Shown: piece after piece, positions 24,867 to 34,976 of the stretch
Layout of the letters: each line of letters begins with the position of its first letter
How positions within the stretch are numbered: position 1 is the first letter of the stretch
Assembly (NCBI RefSeq): GCF_021117385.1
Contig: NZ_CP088252.1
Coordinates: 2,728,001 to 2,792,000 of the forward strand
Length of the DNA stretch: 64,000 bases
Direction of reading: 5' to 3'
From: Frateuria soli
Lineage (GTDB): Bacteria > Pseudomonadota > Gammaproteobacteria > Xanthomonadales > Rhodanobacteraceae
Program-made: the position numbers and the translations under genes
Notes under the pieces: model-generated
What the model saw: only the letters and a program-made list of their open reading frames with translations
What the model was told of the DNA's origin: nothing
The model's database searches: none

Positions 24867-25989
24867 CTACCGGGTCAGCGGCAGCACCTCGCGCTGCAGC
24901 GTCACCAGCGTCTTGCCCGGTTCTTCCTCGAACACCATGTGCGCGGAGTCCTCGAACCAGATCAGCTTCTTGACCGGCGCCCGAAGCTGGCGCAACCAGC
25001 GCTCGGCAAGCGCGGCGTTGACGTTGAGGTCGTGGCGCCCCTCGAACAGGATCACCGGGCAGTCGATGCGGCGGATGGTGGAGAGATCCACCCGGGCGAT
25101 CTCCGGCCACAGCGCGCCCAGGCTGTAGTCGAGCCCCTTGCCGCGGTCGGCCCAGTCGGCGGCGGTGTAGTCGGGGCTGAGCAGGCCGGCGCGGTCCAGC
25201 GCCGCCTCGCTGGTGCGCCAGACCGCGCCGCCGTACCGGGCCAGCCACTTGCGCTCGGTGCCCAGGTGGGCGAGGTCGGCCATCGGGTCGCGCGGGTCGG
25301 GGAACGGCGCGATCGCCTGCAGCTCCCTGATCGCCTCGCTGTCGTGCGCGGCCGTCGCCGCGGCCAGCGTGGCCTGGTAGCCCAGCGCCTCGCTCGCGTG
25401 CGCGTCGGTCGCCTGGCCGAAGCCCACGTAGGCGTAGAACCAGTCCGGATGGCGCTGGGCCAGCATCAGGCCGAGGATCGAGCCCCACGAGTGCCCGGCG
25501 AGCACGATCTTCTTGCGGCCGTAGGTCCGGCGCACGTAGGCGGCCACTTCCTCGGCGTCCTCGAGCATGCGCGCGATGCCGAGCGAGGACGCCGGCAGGT
25601 CCGGATTGCGGCCGAAGGTCTTGCCCGCGCCGCGCTGGTCCCACTGCACCACGGTGAAGTATTCCTGCCACCCGGCGGTGTAGAGGTAGCTGTTCGGGAT
25701 CGTGGTGAACCCCGGACCGCCGTGCAGGAACAGCAGGATCGGCGCATCGCGGTGACGCCCGCGCACGCTGATCCACTGCTCGATGCCGCCGATGCGCACG
25801 AAACGGTCGTCGTGCACCGCATCCTTGTTCCCGGAACTGGCGTGCCTCGCGCAGCACCGCACGCGCATCGACGGCCTCGTCGGCATGCGCGCGCGGCGCG
25901 AGCAGCGGCGAGGCGGCCAGCAGCACGGCCAGGGCCGTCGCCGCGCGCCCGGCCCGGCGATGATGCGTGCGCGAAAGAGCGTTGCTCAT
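24867..25989 (-). pseudogene. Alpha/beta hydrolase (proline iminopeptidase-like), frameshifted near N-terminus
   Basis: The main frame (24867-25886) contains a complete S33-type alpha/beta hydrolase: oxyanion LFLHGGPGF, WDQRGAGKTF, nucleophile elbow LAGHSWGS, acid VILFEGRHDLNV and catalytic His in EDSAHMVFEEEPGKTL. A perfect signal peptide, MSNALSRTHHRRAGRAATAL...APRAHA, begins at 25989 in a different frame and runs into this one around 25830 (REQ/DAVHDDRF). One extra base, or two missing ones, separates them. The enzyme would be an exported aminopeptidase if the frame is restored. Confidence 0.75.
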
Positions 25990-26266
25990 GTCGACCTTCC
26001 TCTGTGGCGTGCCATCGTTGCGGGCATCGCATGCGGTCAGTGCCGGTGCATCCGCAAGGCCCGCCACACCGCCGATCGGGGGAGTAGCCCGGATCTTGCG
26101 GGCGCGCGCGAGCAGCGTCGATAGGCTGTTGGTCACGCGGCCTGCTCCGGAACGATCGGCCCGGGCGCGCCGGTCTGGGTGTCCACCCTGCGCTTCGCAC
26201 CGTGTTGACGGCCTCCGGGCGCAGCCTTGCGGTGCTGCCGAAGCAGCGCCGACAAGCAGGCACATC

Positions 26267-26512
26267 ATGCTTCAACTCAATCCGCCGCTCCCGCTGTGCA
26301 CACCCAAGGGCGAGGGATTCGCCCATGTACTGATCGACTACGGCCCCGAGTCGGACCTGTACTGGACCGTATTCATCACGGCCACCGGTGAGATCTGGAC
26401 GTTCTCCAATCGGGAGGTGCGCGCCAGCAAGAACATCACCCTCGGCCGGACCCACCCCCAGACACCGCAGGGCGAGACGCGCGCGCCGGTGCCCGTGCGT
26501 TCGGCGCTCTAG
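26267..26512 (+). CDS. Conserved hypothetical small protein
   Basis: 81 residues: MLQLNPPLPLCTPKGEGFAHVLIDYGPESDLYWTVFITATGEIWTFSNREVRASKNITLGR. The N-terminal LNPPLPL-TPKG, IDYGPE-DLYW and WTF-N--VRA-KNIT segments form a highly conserved short protein family in proteobacteria with no assigned function. The tail after residue 65 is variable and Pro-rich. Confidence 0.8.
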   Translation: MLQLNPPLPLCTPKGEGFAHVLIDYGPESDLYWTVFITATGEIWTFSNREVRASKNITLGRTHPQTPQGETRAPVPVRSAL

Positions 26513-26654
26513 CGTCCTGGCCTGCGGCGGCCCACACCGGACCGGCCGCTCCTGGCGGTTCCACGGCCTGCGTGAAGGCCGCTGCCCGCGCCGCTGACCA
26601 CCTGTCCACGGGACACCAGGCACGCTGGGCGTTCACCTTGTCCCAGGAGTCGCC

Positions 26655-27260
26655 ATGCTCTCCGCCTTCGGCCTCAACTGCACGCTCAAGCAGGGCGACC
26701 AGCCGTCATCCACGCAGAAGCTGCTCGACCAGCTCCTGCGCGCGCTCGACGGCTACGGCGTCAGCACGTCGTACGAGCGCGCCGTCGATCACGACATCAA
26801 GCCCGGCGTGAAGACCGACGAAGGGCCCGGCGATGCCTGGCCCGCCCTGCGCAAGCGCATCGACGAGGCCGGCATCTTCGTGCTGGCCACGCCGATCTGG
26901 ATGGGCCAGCCCAGCTCGGTAGCCAAGCGCGTGCTCGAACGCCTGGATGCGGTGTTCGGCGAGATCGACGAACACGGCCTCTACCCCACCTTCGGCAAGG
27001 TCGCCCTCGTCAGCGTGGTCGGCAACGAAGACGGCGCGCACCACGTCACGGCCGAGCTCTACCAGGCGCTGGCGGACGTCGGCTTCACCATCCCCGGCGG
27101 CAGCTCCAGCTACTGGGTCGGCGAAGCGATGAACAAGAAAAACTACATCGACCTGGACCAGACGCCCGAGGCGCTTGCCGGCGCCATCCAGACGCAGGCA
27201 TGCAACGCCGCCCACCTGGCCCGGCTGCTGCGGGAGCAGCCGTATCCGGCCACGCGCTAG
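26655..27260 (+). CDS. NAD(P)H-dependent FMN reductase / flavodoxin-like protein
   Basis: 201 residues; AGGAG lies 7 nt upstream of the ATG at 26655. Flavodoxin-like fold: an opening strand FGLNCTLKQGD (phosphate-loop region), VLATPIWMGQPSSVAKRVLERLDA (the T-P-I-W-x-G flavin loop) and VGNEDGAHHVTAELYQAL. It matches the WrbA/NADPH-FMN reductase superfamily. It likely reduces quinones or supplies reduced flavin. It stands alone between the small conserved gene and the convergent DUF1294 gene. Confidence 0.82.
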   Translation: MLSAFGLNCTLKQGDQPSSTQKLLDQLLRALDGYGVSTSYERAVDHDIKPGVKTDEGPGDAWPALRKRIDEAGIFVLATPIWMGQPSSVAKRVLERLDAVFGEIDEHGLYPTFGKVALVSVVGNEDGAHHVTAELYQALADVGFTIPGGSSSYWVGEAMNKKNYIDLDQTPEALAGAIQTQACNAAHLARLLREQPYPATR

Positions 27261-27376
27261 CGGGGTGCGGGGGACGGCCTCGAGAAAGGGATCGGATTCG
27301 TTTTCGATTTCCGGGAAAACGACGCCCCCTATTTCGCGCTCATCCGGTGTCCGCCACGAGTGATGCCACCCCTCGA

Positions 27377-27997
27377 CTAGCCCGGAAGCAGCACATGCAG
27401 GAATGTGCGGCCGCGCGAAGACGCCAGCCACAGCACCAGCGCGATATTGGCGATCACGGTGAACCAGAACGGACCGCGGAACGACGCCTTGCGCGACTTG
27501 TGCCGCAGCAGCCCCTGCGCGGCCCAGGCCCCGGGCCATCCGCCGGCGAGCGCGAGCAGGTGCAGCGACTGCTCGCGGATGCGCCACCGCCCCTGCCGTG
27601 CGGCGGACTTGTCCAGCGCGTAGACCAGGAAGGTCAGCGCACTCATCCCGGCACACGCCGCCGGCACCACCATCGGCAGTCGCCCGAACGCGGTCGCGCC
27701 TGCTTGCGCGGCCAGGAAGCCCACGGGCAGCCACCAGCCGCCGAAACCGGATGCCAGCGGTCGCGACGTCGCCGCCCCCGCCGGCCGCATGTCCACGCGC
27801 CGTACCTCGGCCGCGCACGGACGTCCGCGTCCATCGCGCGCGTGGCCGTAGGTGACGATCTCGCCGCCCGCAGGCTGCCCGTGCCAGCGGCGCAGCGCCC
27901 GGGCGTGCACGAACAGCTCCTCGCCGCCGCCATTGGGCGTGATGTAGCCGAAGCCGCGGCCATGGTGCCAACGGACAATGCGACCCTGATAACGCAT
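27377..27997 (-). CDS. Cold-shock domain fused to DUF1294 membrane domain
   Basis: 206 residues. The N-terminal cold-shock-like OB domain (about 1-66) is RIVRWHHGRGFGYITPNGGGEELFVHARAL, with RNP1-like GFGYI and RNP2-like LFVHA. The C-terminal DUF1294 (about 115-200) has LTFLVYALDKSAARQGRWRIREQSLHLLALAGGWPGAWAAQ and RHKSRKASFRGPFW. There are three to four TMs. The fusion couples a nucleic-acid-binding domain to the inner membrane; its function is not established, but the architecture is recurrent. Confidence 0.88.
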   Translation of the reverse strand: MRYQGRIVRWHHGRGFGYITPNGGGEELFVHARALRRWHGQPAGGEIVTYGHARDGRGRPCAAEVRRVDMRPAGAATSRPLASGFGGWWLPVGFLAAQAGATAFGRLPMVVPAACAGMSALTFLVYALDKSAARQGRWRIREQSLHLLALAGGWPGAWAAQGLLRHKSRKASFRGPFWFTVIANIALVLWLASSRGRTFLHVLLPG

Positions 27998-28141
27998 CCT
28001 GCTCCCCCCTCTCCCCGCCAACTTGCCACTCGAAGGCATCCGCCTCGGACGAGGCTTGCGACGCCCACGGGCCACGACCTGGCTATCGCGTCCAAAAGGC
28101 GCACTCAGACCGGTATGGCTCCGGCCTCGTTGTAGCATGCA

Positions 28142-28570
28142 TCACGCCTCCATGGCCTCGCCCGACCCGCCCAGCTCTGCAGGGAAGTCGCGCAGCTTTG
28201 GCAGCCCATCGTCCATCGGCATCACGGTCTCGGCGTAGTTGACGTGCACGCCGGGCACGAAGCGCAAGTCAGGCAGCATCGCCGCGAACACATCGACCAG
28301 GCCCCATTGCGGGTGCGCCGTCATCAGGTGTCCGCCGCATACAGTGCAGAACTGGCGATCGCTGTTGGGCGACTTCTGGATGTGTCCGATGGACGGCGCA
28401 CCCTTGAGGACACGGACATGCTCCGGCTTCCAGAGGCTGAACGCATTGACCGGGGACGCCGACCAGGCTCGGCACGATCCGCAGTGGCAGTAGCCCATCG
28501 CCTCGGGCTCGCCGCTGACCTCCAGCTCCACCGTGCCGCAGAAACAGGTGCCCCGATGCGTCTCGGCCAT
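28142..28570 (-). CDS. GFA family zinc protein
   Basis: 142 residues. Zinc-binding Cys pairs of the glutathione-dependent formaldehyde-activating fold are visible: GTCFCGTVELE (Cys9, Cys11), YCHCGSCRAWS and FCTVCGGHL. The length is normal. True S-hydroxymethylglutathione synthase activity is doubtful in most members; the fold binds zinc and perhaps glutathione. Cytoplasmic. Confidence 0.88.
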   Translation of the reverse strand: MAETHRGTCFCGTVELEVSGEPEAMGYCHCGSCRAWSASPVNAFSLWKPEHVRVLKGAPSIGHIQKSPNSDRQFCTVCGGHLMTAHPQWGLVDVFAAMLPDLRFVPGVHVNYAETVMPMDDGLPKLRDFPAELGGSGEAMEA

Positions 28571-28767
28571 GGCTCATCCTCCCGACGTCGCGGGAGCCTG
28601 CGCCCGAACCGGTAAAGCGCCTGTCGCGGGAGCGTTCGGGACACGTTCGCGGCGGCGACCCGCTTCTTGCGCCTCGGACGTGCACGCGGGAAGTGCAGCC
28701 TGCCCATGTACCCGGGTGCGATGATCGGTTTCCCGCCGCGGCCCGGTGAACGCAACAGGGCAAGACC

Positions 28768-29358
28768 ATGACCGATCGCATCCTCGTGTTCTACGGTTCC
28801 TACCGCTCCGACCGCGCAGGCATCCGCCTGGCCGAGTACGCGACGCGGCGGCTGATCGCGCGCGGCACGGACGCCGAACTCGTCGACGCCCAGCGCATCG
28901 GCCTGCCCATGCTCGACCGGATGTACAAGGAATACCCGCCGGGCGAGGCGCCGGCGGCGATGGAGGCCCTCGCCCGGCAGATCCGCGCGGCGGACGGCTT
29001 CGTGTTCGTCGCCGGCGAGTACAACTGGGGCGTGCAGCCGGGCCTGAAGAACCTCACCGATCATTTCCTGGAGGAATGGTTCTGGCGCCCGGCCGGCATC
29101 GTCAGCTATTCGGCCGGACGGATCGGCGGCGCCCGCTCCAACCTCCTCTGGCACGGCACGCTCTCGGAGATGGGCATGGCGGTCATCTCCAGCACGGTGA
29201 CCGTGGGGCCCATCACCCAGACACTGGATCCTGGCGGCGAACCCATCGGCGACGCGGGCAAGTTCCTGGACCGGTCATTCTCCCGCTTCGCCGACGACCT
29301 CGCCTGGTGGGTCGAGGCGGCCAAGGCGCAACGCCAGCGCAAGGCACCGCCTTACTGA
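28768..29358 (+). CDS. NADPH-dependent FMN reductase
   Basis: 196 residues. Landmarks of the NADPH-FMN reductase/azoreductase family are ILVFYGSYRSDRAGIRLAEY (flavin phosphate loop), GFVFVAGEYNWGVQPGLKNLTDHF (P-E-Y-N-x-x-x-P-x-x-L-K-N motif with G in place of P) and AGRIGGARSNLLWH. It forms flavin-bound dimers that reduce quinones or azo dyes. It is the second FMN-reductase-type gene in 2 kb; the two are not close paralogues. Confidence 0.85.
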   Translation: MTDRILVFYGSYRSDRAGIRLAEYATRRLIARGTDAELVDAQRIGLPMLDRMYKEYPPGEAPAAMEALARQIRAADGFVFVAGEYNWGVQPGLKNLTDHFLEEWFWRPAGIVSYSAGRIGGARSNLLWHGTLSEMGMAVISSTVTVGPITQTLDPGGEPIGDAGKFLDRSFSRFADDLAWWVEAAKAQRQRKAPPY

Positions 29359-29508
29359 GGCCCGGGCAGCTGGGGAAAGGTGCTCGCGGGACCGGAATCA
29401 CCTGATATCTGGCTGCCTCTGATGGCGCTCGACCCAGTGCGCGCTCCCGAGCCGGAACGGGGTAGCCGACCTTGCCGGGAGTGCAATCGGCGCCGGCCTC
29501 ATTCGTTC

Positions 29509-30399
29509 TCAGCCTTCCAGCAAGCGCTCCACGTCAGCATCCTTCTGCGCCCACAGGGCGTTGATCCACGCCTGGAAGCGCTCGCGAAAGGCCGCGTCGT
29601 TCTCGTAGTCGCCGCGCAGGGGCGGTTCGATGGGATGCTGGCGCACCCGCACGCGGATATCGCGGACGCGGCCGGCGATAAGGTCCATTACCGAGCCGGC
29701 GCCGCCGGCATAGACGAGGGTGACGTCCAGGATGGCGTGCAGACCCTCGCCCATCGCGTCAAGCACAAAGGCCACGCCCCCGGCGCGCGGACGCAGCAGA
29801 TGGCGGTAGGGCGAGCCTTGCGCCGCGTGCTTGGCTCGGGTGAAGCGCGTGCCCTCGACGAAATTCATCACCGACACCGGCATGTGGCGGAACTTCTCGC
29901 AGGCGCGGCGAGTGGTCTGGCGATCCTTGCCGGCAAGTTCGGGGTGCTTCGCCAGTTGCGCGCGCGAGTGGCGTTTCATGAACGGGAAATCCAGCGCCCA
30001 CCACGCCGGCCCCAGCAGCGGTACCCAGATCAACTGGCTTTTGAGGAAGAAGCGCAGGAACGGGATGCGGTGGTTGAAGATCTTCTGCAGCACGGGAATG
30101 TCGACCCAGCTCTGGTGATTGCACAGCACCAGGTAGTTGCCGTCCGGTCGCAGCCCCTCCAGTCCCTCGATCCGCCAGCGGGTGCGCGTGAACAGATCGA
30201 ACAACACGCCGTTGACCCCGATCCAGCTCTCCGCGATCACCACCAGCGCGAGCGACAGCGCCGCGCGCGCGCCACGCCACGGCAGCACGAGCTTGACCAG
30301 GGTAAGAGCGAACAGCGCAAGCACATGCCCCAGCGTGTTGGCGGCAAGCAGCAGGATGGCAAGCGGGACGCGCAGCGGCGCGGGTAGCGAGGCGAACAT
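29509..30399 (-). CDS. Lysophospholipid acyltransferase (PlsC/YihG-like)
   Basis: 296 residues from MFASLPAPLRVPLAI. Two N-terminal hydrophobic segments are followed by the acyltransferase motif NHQSWVD (HX4D: His95, Asp100), a substrate motif NFVEGTRFT near residue 170, and VTLVYAG. The Val in place of Pro in F-P-E-G-T-R, together with the length, fits the YihG/LCLAT family that acylates lysophosphatidic or lysophosphatidylglycerol substrates at the inner membrane. The upstream start with an extra 60 codons is unlikely. Confidence 0.88.
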   Translation of the reverse strand: MFASLPAPLRVPLAILLLAANTLGHVLALFALTLVKLVLPWRGARAALSLALVVIAESWIGVNGVLFDLFTRTRWRIEGLEGLRPDGNYLVLCNHQSWVDIPVLQKIFNHRIPFLRFFLKSQLIWVPLLGPAWWALDFPFMKRHSRAQLAKHPELAGKDRQTTRRACEKFRHMPVSVMNFVEGTRFTRAKHAAQGSPYRHLLRPRAGGVAFVLDAMGEGLHAILDVTLVYAGGAGSVMDLIAGRVRDIRVRVRQHPIEPPLRGDYENDAAFRERFQAWINALWAQKDADVERLLEG

Positions 30400-30942
30400 G
30401 TGCTTTGACCGTCGGGGAAGCGCTGTAGCGTAGCGCGCCTGCCGTGGTCGTTTGCCCAGATCGAATCGTCGCAGGAGCGGCTCCGCGGCCGAAACGGAGG
30501 TCAAAGTCGACCATGGAAGAGCACTCCGACCCCTGTTTCGCGCGGCCGTTGATTCCCCGGCTCGCCCGGGCTCGGGTTCGCGCAACTGGACGCGCCGAAC
30601 CGCAAACTACGCAGCTCGTGTCCGGTGATCGGCGCGGATGTGTGCGTGTTCGGTCCCGAGAAGGATGCCGACGGACAACTCGCCCGACGCCTCGTCGGCG
30701 CGCGGGCCGCCGGCTTCGGAACCAAGGGGGAACGAAGCGGACGGGTGAACCGGGCCGATTCCCGCCTCCGATTGCTCGACCCCTGCTCCCGTCGCGAGAA
30801 AGGGCACTCCGACCCGGGTCTTTCCCGGGCCTTTACCTGCCCATGAGGGCGGGCTTCACGCCCCCGTAAGACCCGGTGCACGCCCGCTCGGCACCGGGGT
30901 GGCGATGCTTCCGGCTGGATGCCCGCCGCCCAGGAACCCGCC
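30400..30942. other. Intergenic region with repeat copies upstream of catalase
   Basis: About 540 bases between the divergent acyltransferase and catalase genes. It carries a copy of the GTCGAC/GCACTCTGACCCCTG repeat family (30501-30540) and a second degenerate piece (GAAAGGGCACTCCGACCCGGG near 30802-30822). A CCCGGTGC/GCACCGGG hairpin lies at 30872-30898, just before the catalase start. The open frames here are repeat-derived and not supported as genes. Confidence 0.6.
30501..30540. repeat. R1 repeat copy (GTCGAC...GCACTC-GACCCCTG)
   Basis: TCAAAGTCGACC followed by GCACTCCGACCCCTGTTTCG. It is the degenerate first member of the family seen at 36140-36182, 37460-37516, 39250-39299 and 39301-39345. 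Confidence 0.65.
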
Positions 30943-32505
30943 ATGGCCGACCAGCCCGAACGCCCCGAATCCGGTTCGCCCGAGGACACCCTCACCACCC
31001 GCCAGGGGCACCCGGTGCACAACAACCAGGCGATGCGCACGGTCGGCCAGCGCGGCCCGGCCACGCTGGAGAACTACCAGTTCATCGAGAAGATCACCCA
31101 CTTCGACCGCGAGCGCATACCCGAGCGCGTGGTGCACGCTCGCGGCGCCGCGGCGCATGGCTGGTTCGAGGCGTATGGCCGCATCGGCGAGGAGCCGGCC
31201 AGCACCTACACCCGCGCCAAGGTACTGACCCGGGCGGGAATCAAGACCCCCGTGTTCGTGCGCTTCTCCACCGTCATCGGCGGCAAGGACTCGCCCGAGA
31301 CCGCGCGCGACCCGCGCGGCTTCGCCATCAAGTTCTACACCGAGGACGGCAACTGGGACCTGGTGGGCAACAACCTCAAGCTGTTCTTCATCCGCGACGC
31401 GATCAAGTTCCCGGACATGGTCCATGCCTTCAAGCCCGACCCGGTCACCAACCGGCAGGAGGCGTGGCGCTTCTACGACTTCGTCGCGGCCAACCCCGAA
31501 GCGCTGAACATGGTCACCTGGGTCAAGAGCCCCTGGGGCATCCCGGCCGATTACCGGCACATGACCGGATCGAGCGTGAACACCTACCGGCTGGTCGACG
31601 GCGAGGGCAAGGCGGTGCTGTGCAAGTTCTCCTTCACGCCGAAAGCAGGCGTGCGAAACCTCACCAGCGCGCAGGCCGCGGCGATCCAGGCGCAGGACGT
31701 CGGCCACGCCACCCGCGACCTGTACGAATCGATCGAGCGCGGCGACCACCCCGAGTGGGAGATGAGCGTGCAGATCATGGAGGACGGCCCGCACGAGGAG
31801 CTCGACTTCGATCCGCTCGACGCCACCCGCCGCTGGCCCGAAGACCGCTTCCCGTTGCGGCCGATCGGACGGATGGTGCTCGACCGCAACCCGGACAACG
31901 TCTTCGCCGAATCGGAGCAGGCCGCCTTCGGCACCGGCGTGCTGGTCGACGGCATCGACTTCTCCGACGACAAGCTGCTGCAGGGCCGCACCCTGTCCTA
32001 CTCGGACACGCAGCGCCATCGGGTCGGCGCCAACTACCTGCAGTTGCCGATCAACCGGCCCCGCTGCGGCACGCGTACCAACCAGCGTGACGGCCAGATG
32101 GCGTACGCGGTGGATCGCTCCGGCGCCAACCCGCACGTCAACTACGAGCCCAGCGTGGTCGCCGGCCTGCACGAGGCGGCGGCGTCCGGGCCCGAGTTCC
32201 GCCCGCACGCCGAGGGCGCGGTGGGTCGCTACCCGTTCCCGCGCGAGCAGGACGACTACAGGCAGGTCGGCGAGCATTACCGCCTGTTCGAGGACTGGGA
32301 GCGCGAGGAGCTGATCGCCAACCTGGTGGCCGACATGAAGGCCTGCCCGGAGCCGATCGCCCTGCGCATGGTCTGGCACTTCTGGCATGCCGACCGCGAC
32401 TACGGCAGGCGCGTCGCCTACGGTGCGGGCATCGATCTGGAAGCCGCCCTCAAGCTCCCGCCGCTGCCCGGCCGCCCGGCTCCCAGGGAGCCGCAACCGG
32501 CCTGA
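30943..32505 (+). CDS. Monofunctional heme catalase
   Basis: 520 residues from [15 protein letters not shown] lies 6 nt before this ATG, and another in-frame ATG at 30919 is weaker. Catalase signatures: active-site His65 in [15 protein letters not shown], distal Asn in [22 protein letters not shown], and the proximal heme Tyr in [17 protein letters not shown] near 350. It dismutates H2O2 in the cytoplasm (no signal peptide). Length fits small-subunit clade 3 enzymes. It is transcribed alone; no oxyR or ahp gene is next to it. Confidence 0.93.
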   Translation: MADQPERPESGSPEDTLTTRQGHPVHNNQAMRTVGQRGPATLENYQFIEKITHFDRERIPERVVHARGAAAHGWFEAYGRIGEEPASTYTRAKVLTRAGIKTPVFVRFSTVIGGKDSPETARDPRGFAIKFYTEDGNWDLVGNNLKLFFIRDAIKFPDMVHAFKPDPVTNRQEAWRFYDFVAANPEALNMVTWVKSPWGIPADYRHMTGSSVNTYRLVDGEGKAVLCKFSFTPKAGVRNLTSAQAAAIQAQDVGHATRDLYESIERGDHPEWEMSVQIMEDGPHEELDFDPLDATRRWPEDRFPLRPIGRMVLDRNPDNVFAESEQAAFGTGVLVDGIDFSDDKLLQGRTLSYSDTQRHRVGANYLQLPINRPRCGTRTNQRDGQMAYAVDRSGANPHVNYEPSVVAGLHEAAASGPEFRPHAEGAVGRYPFPREQDDYRQVGEHYRLFEDWEREELIANLVADMKACPEPIALRMVWHFWHADRDYGRRVAYGAGIDLEAALKLPPLPGRPAPREPQPA

Positions 32506-32570
32506 GTGCCCCGCAAGCGCCGCCACGCACATGCGTCGCGGCGAGGCGCGCCACGCCGCGCCCGGCCGGC

Positions 32571-34976
32571 TCAGTCGGCCGCGTCCCTCCCTCGTCGGCA
32601 GCGCGGCAGCGAGAACACGAAGCGCGCCCCCTGCCCCGGTTCGCTTTCGACCCAGATGCGCCCGCCGTGGGCTTCCACGATGCCCTTGCTGATGTGCAGC
32701 CCGAGCCCGGTTCCCTTGGCGTTTACCTCGCGGGCTGACCAGTACGGCTCGAAGACCAGCTGCTGGTGCTCATGCGCGATGCCCGGCCCGTTGTCGGCGA
32801 CCGACACCAGCACCGCGTCGTCGCCCAGCTCGGCACCGAGCGTCACGGCGCCTCCGGGCGGGCAGAACTTGATCGCGTTGCCGAGCAGGTTGCCCAGCAC
32901 CTGCTGGATGCGCTCGGCATCGCAGACCACCAGGGTGCCGTCGGCCGCGTTCACCACGTGCAGGGCCAGGCCCTGCTCGAGCGCCAGCGGCTGGTGCACG
33001 GCGCAGGCTTCCTCGAGCAGGGCCGCCACCGCAACGGAGCCGGTCTGCAGCGAGAAGCGCCCGCTCTGCAGGGTGGCCAGGTCCAGCAGGTCGCGGATCA
33101 GGAATTCCATCCGCGCGGCCGCGCGACGCATCAGCTCGAGCATGCGCAAGGCCTGGCCCTCGCCCCTGGCGCCGGGCAGGTGCCGACCGAGCATGTCGAA
33201 GCTCATCTGCAGCGACGCCAGCGGCGAACGCAGGTCGTGGGACACCACGGCCAGCAGCTCGTCGCGCATCCGCGTGGCCGCCTGGGCGTCGAGCTGGGCA
33301 CGCTTGAGGTCGGTGACGTCGACCACCACGGCGGCGATGCCGATCCGTTCACCGGCGGGAGTACGCACCGGCGCGTAGTTGGCCAGGAAGTGCCGGACGC
33401 GGTCCGCGTGGGCGGGGTCGGCGAACTCCAGTTCCTGCCCGAGCAACGGCCGGTCCTGTTCGAGCACGCCCCGCAGCAGCCCTTCCAGGAGCTCGCCCAG
33501 CGCGGGAACGACCTCCTCCACGCGCCGGCCCAGGTGGGCGTCGACCGACCTGCCGTTGAGCTTCGCCAATGCCTCGTTGACGTGCAGGTAGCGCAGGTCG
33601 GCATCCAGCACGCCGATGCCGACCGGCGCGGCCTGGATGATCGCGTCCAGGCGCGCCCGCGCCCGCTGCTCGGCCAGCCGGCTGCGCTCGCGCTCGGCCT
33701 CGGCGCACTTGCGCCCGCCGATGTCCTCGATCACCGCGATGAAATACTCCGGCTCGCCGTGCAGATTGCGCATGAGCGATGCGGTCAGGTTGGCCCACAG
33801 CACGCTCCCGTCCCCGCGGATGTAGCGCTTCTCCATGGTGTAGGTCGGGATCCGCTCCGCGAGCAGCTGCTGCATCAGCTCGAGGTCGGCTGCCAGGTCG
33901 TCCGGGTGGGTGATGTCCTGGAATGTCCGGCCATGCAAGCCGGCCTCGCCGTAGCCCATCATCTGGCACAGGCGGGGGTTGAAACGCAGCCAGCGTCCGT
34001 CGAGCGCCACGTGGGCGATGCCCACCGCCGCCTGGTCGAACGTCGCGCGGAAGCGCTGCTCGCTCTCGTGAAGTTCCCGGCGCAACAGATGCTGGGCGAT
34101 GGCGGCGCTGGCGCGGTCGCACAGGGCGCGGAAGAAATACTTGTCCTGCTGGGAGAAATCGTGGGCGGTGAGCGAGCCCATGTGGGCCACCCCCACCACC
34201 TCGCCCTCCCCGGACAGCAAAGGCACGCCGTAGACGGCGCGCACGCCGGCTTCCCGGGCGACGGGGCTTTTCATGATCGGGCTGCTGGCGGCATCCCGCA
34301 GCATCTGCGGCGCGCGCGTGCGGGCGATCAGCCCGGCGAAGCCCTCCTCGAGGCCCAGCGCGTAGCGCGGCGGCAGCCGTCCGTCCAGCCCCGCCGACGC
34401 CCGCGTCACCAGGTGATCGCCTTCGCGCAGCAGGACGACCATCGTATCGGCCGCGTCCACGCTCTCCAGGAAGACATCCAGCAGCCGCTGCAGCAGCGCA
34501 TCGAGCGCGGAGTTTTCCAGCGCCGCCCTCGATATGCGGTCCAGGCCCATCAGCGTGCGCTGCTGCACCGCCGCGTACGCCTTGACCGCGGTGGCGATCG
34601 CATGGTCGATGATGCCGGTCACCTGCCGCCACTCCGCCGGCGGGATGTACACGCGCTTGCGGTCGATCAGGTCGAGGATGCACAGGCGCAGTTGCGAGTA
34701 TTCCTCGACCACCTCGTACAGATCCACGCTCTGGTCCAGCCGTTGCAGGGCGTGGGCCGTCGCGGCGGGCGGCGACCCCTGTGTACCGCCGGCGGGCCGG
34801 TCGGTCAGCTCGATGATCTGCTCGAGCAGTCCCCCCACGTCATTGCGCAGTGCGTCGCCGGAGAGCGTGCCGTCCGAAAGCAGCGGGCGCACCGCCTTCT
34901 CCCAGTCTTCCAGAATGGCCTGGTATTCCCGACGCAGGAACTGGCCGACGGTGAGGCGTTCGAGTGAGGTAGGCAT
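32571..34976 (-). CDS. GAF/PAS hybrid sensor histidine kinase
   Basis: 801 residues. Order: an N-terminal helical sensor (about 1-160, FLRREYQAILEDWEKAV, RsbRD-like); GAF domain (about 165-310, GLEEGFAGLIARTRAPQML); PAS (about 320-435, FDQAAVGIAHVALDGRWLRFNPRLCQMMGY); second PAS (about 450-555); HisKA with phospho-acceptor His580 in VVSHDLRSPLASLQ; and HATPase with NAIKFCPP, ADNGPGIA and GTGLGLHISKGIVEAHGG. No TM segment, so it is a soluble sensor, perhaps of redox or light state. No response regulator is adjacent, making it an orphan kinase. Confidence 0.9.
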   Translation of the reverse strand: MPTSLERLTVGQFLRREYQAILEDWEKAVRPLLSDGTLSGDALRNDVGGLLEQIIELTDRPAGGTQGSPPAATAHALQRLDQSVDLYEVVEEYSQLRLCILDLIDRKRVYIPPAEWRQVTGIIDHAIATAVKAYAAVQQRTLMGLDRISRAALENSALDALLQRLLDVFLESVDAADTMVVLLREGDHLVTRASAGLDGRLPPRYALGLEEGFAGLIARTRAPQMLRDAASSPIMKSPVAREAGVRAVYGVPLLSGEGEVVGVAHMGSLTAHDFSQQDKYFFRALCDRASAAIAQHLLRRELHESEQRFRATFDQAAVGIAHVALDGRWLRFNPRLCQMMGYGEAGLHGRTFQDITHPDDLAADLELMQQLLAERIPTYTMEKRYIRGDGSVLWANLTASLMRNLHGEPEYFIAVIEDIGGRKCAEAERERSRLAEQRARARLDAIIQAAPVGIGVLDADLRYLHVNEALAKLNGRSVDAHLGRRVEEVVPALGELLEGLLRGVLEQDRPLLGQELEFADPAHADRVRHFLANYAPVRTPAGERIGIAAVVVDVTDLKRAQLDAQAATRMRDELLAVVSHDLRSPLASLQMSFDMLGRHLPGARGEGQALRMLELMRRAAARMEFLIRDLLDLATLQSGRFSLQTGSVAVAALLEEACAVHQPLALEQGLALHVVNAADGTLVVCDAERIQQVLGNLLGNAIKFCPPGGAVTLGAELGDDAVLVSVADNGPGIAHEHQQLVFEPYWSAREVNAKGTGLGLHISKGIVEAHGGRIWVESEPGQGARFVFSLPRCRRGRDAAD

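Noticed and set aside
30400-30942. Small genes before catalase
   Set aside because: The frames at 30444-30869 and 30625-30846 are made partly of repeat sequence and have no ribosome sites.
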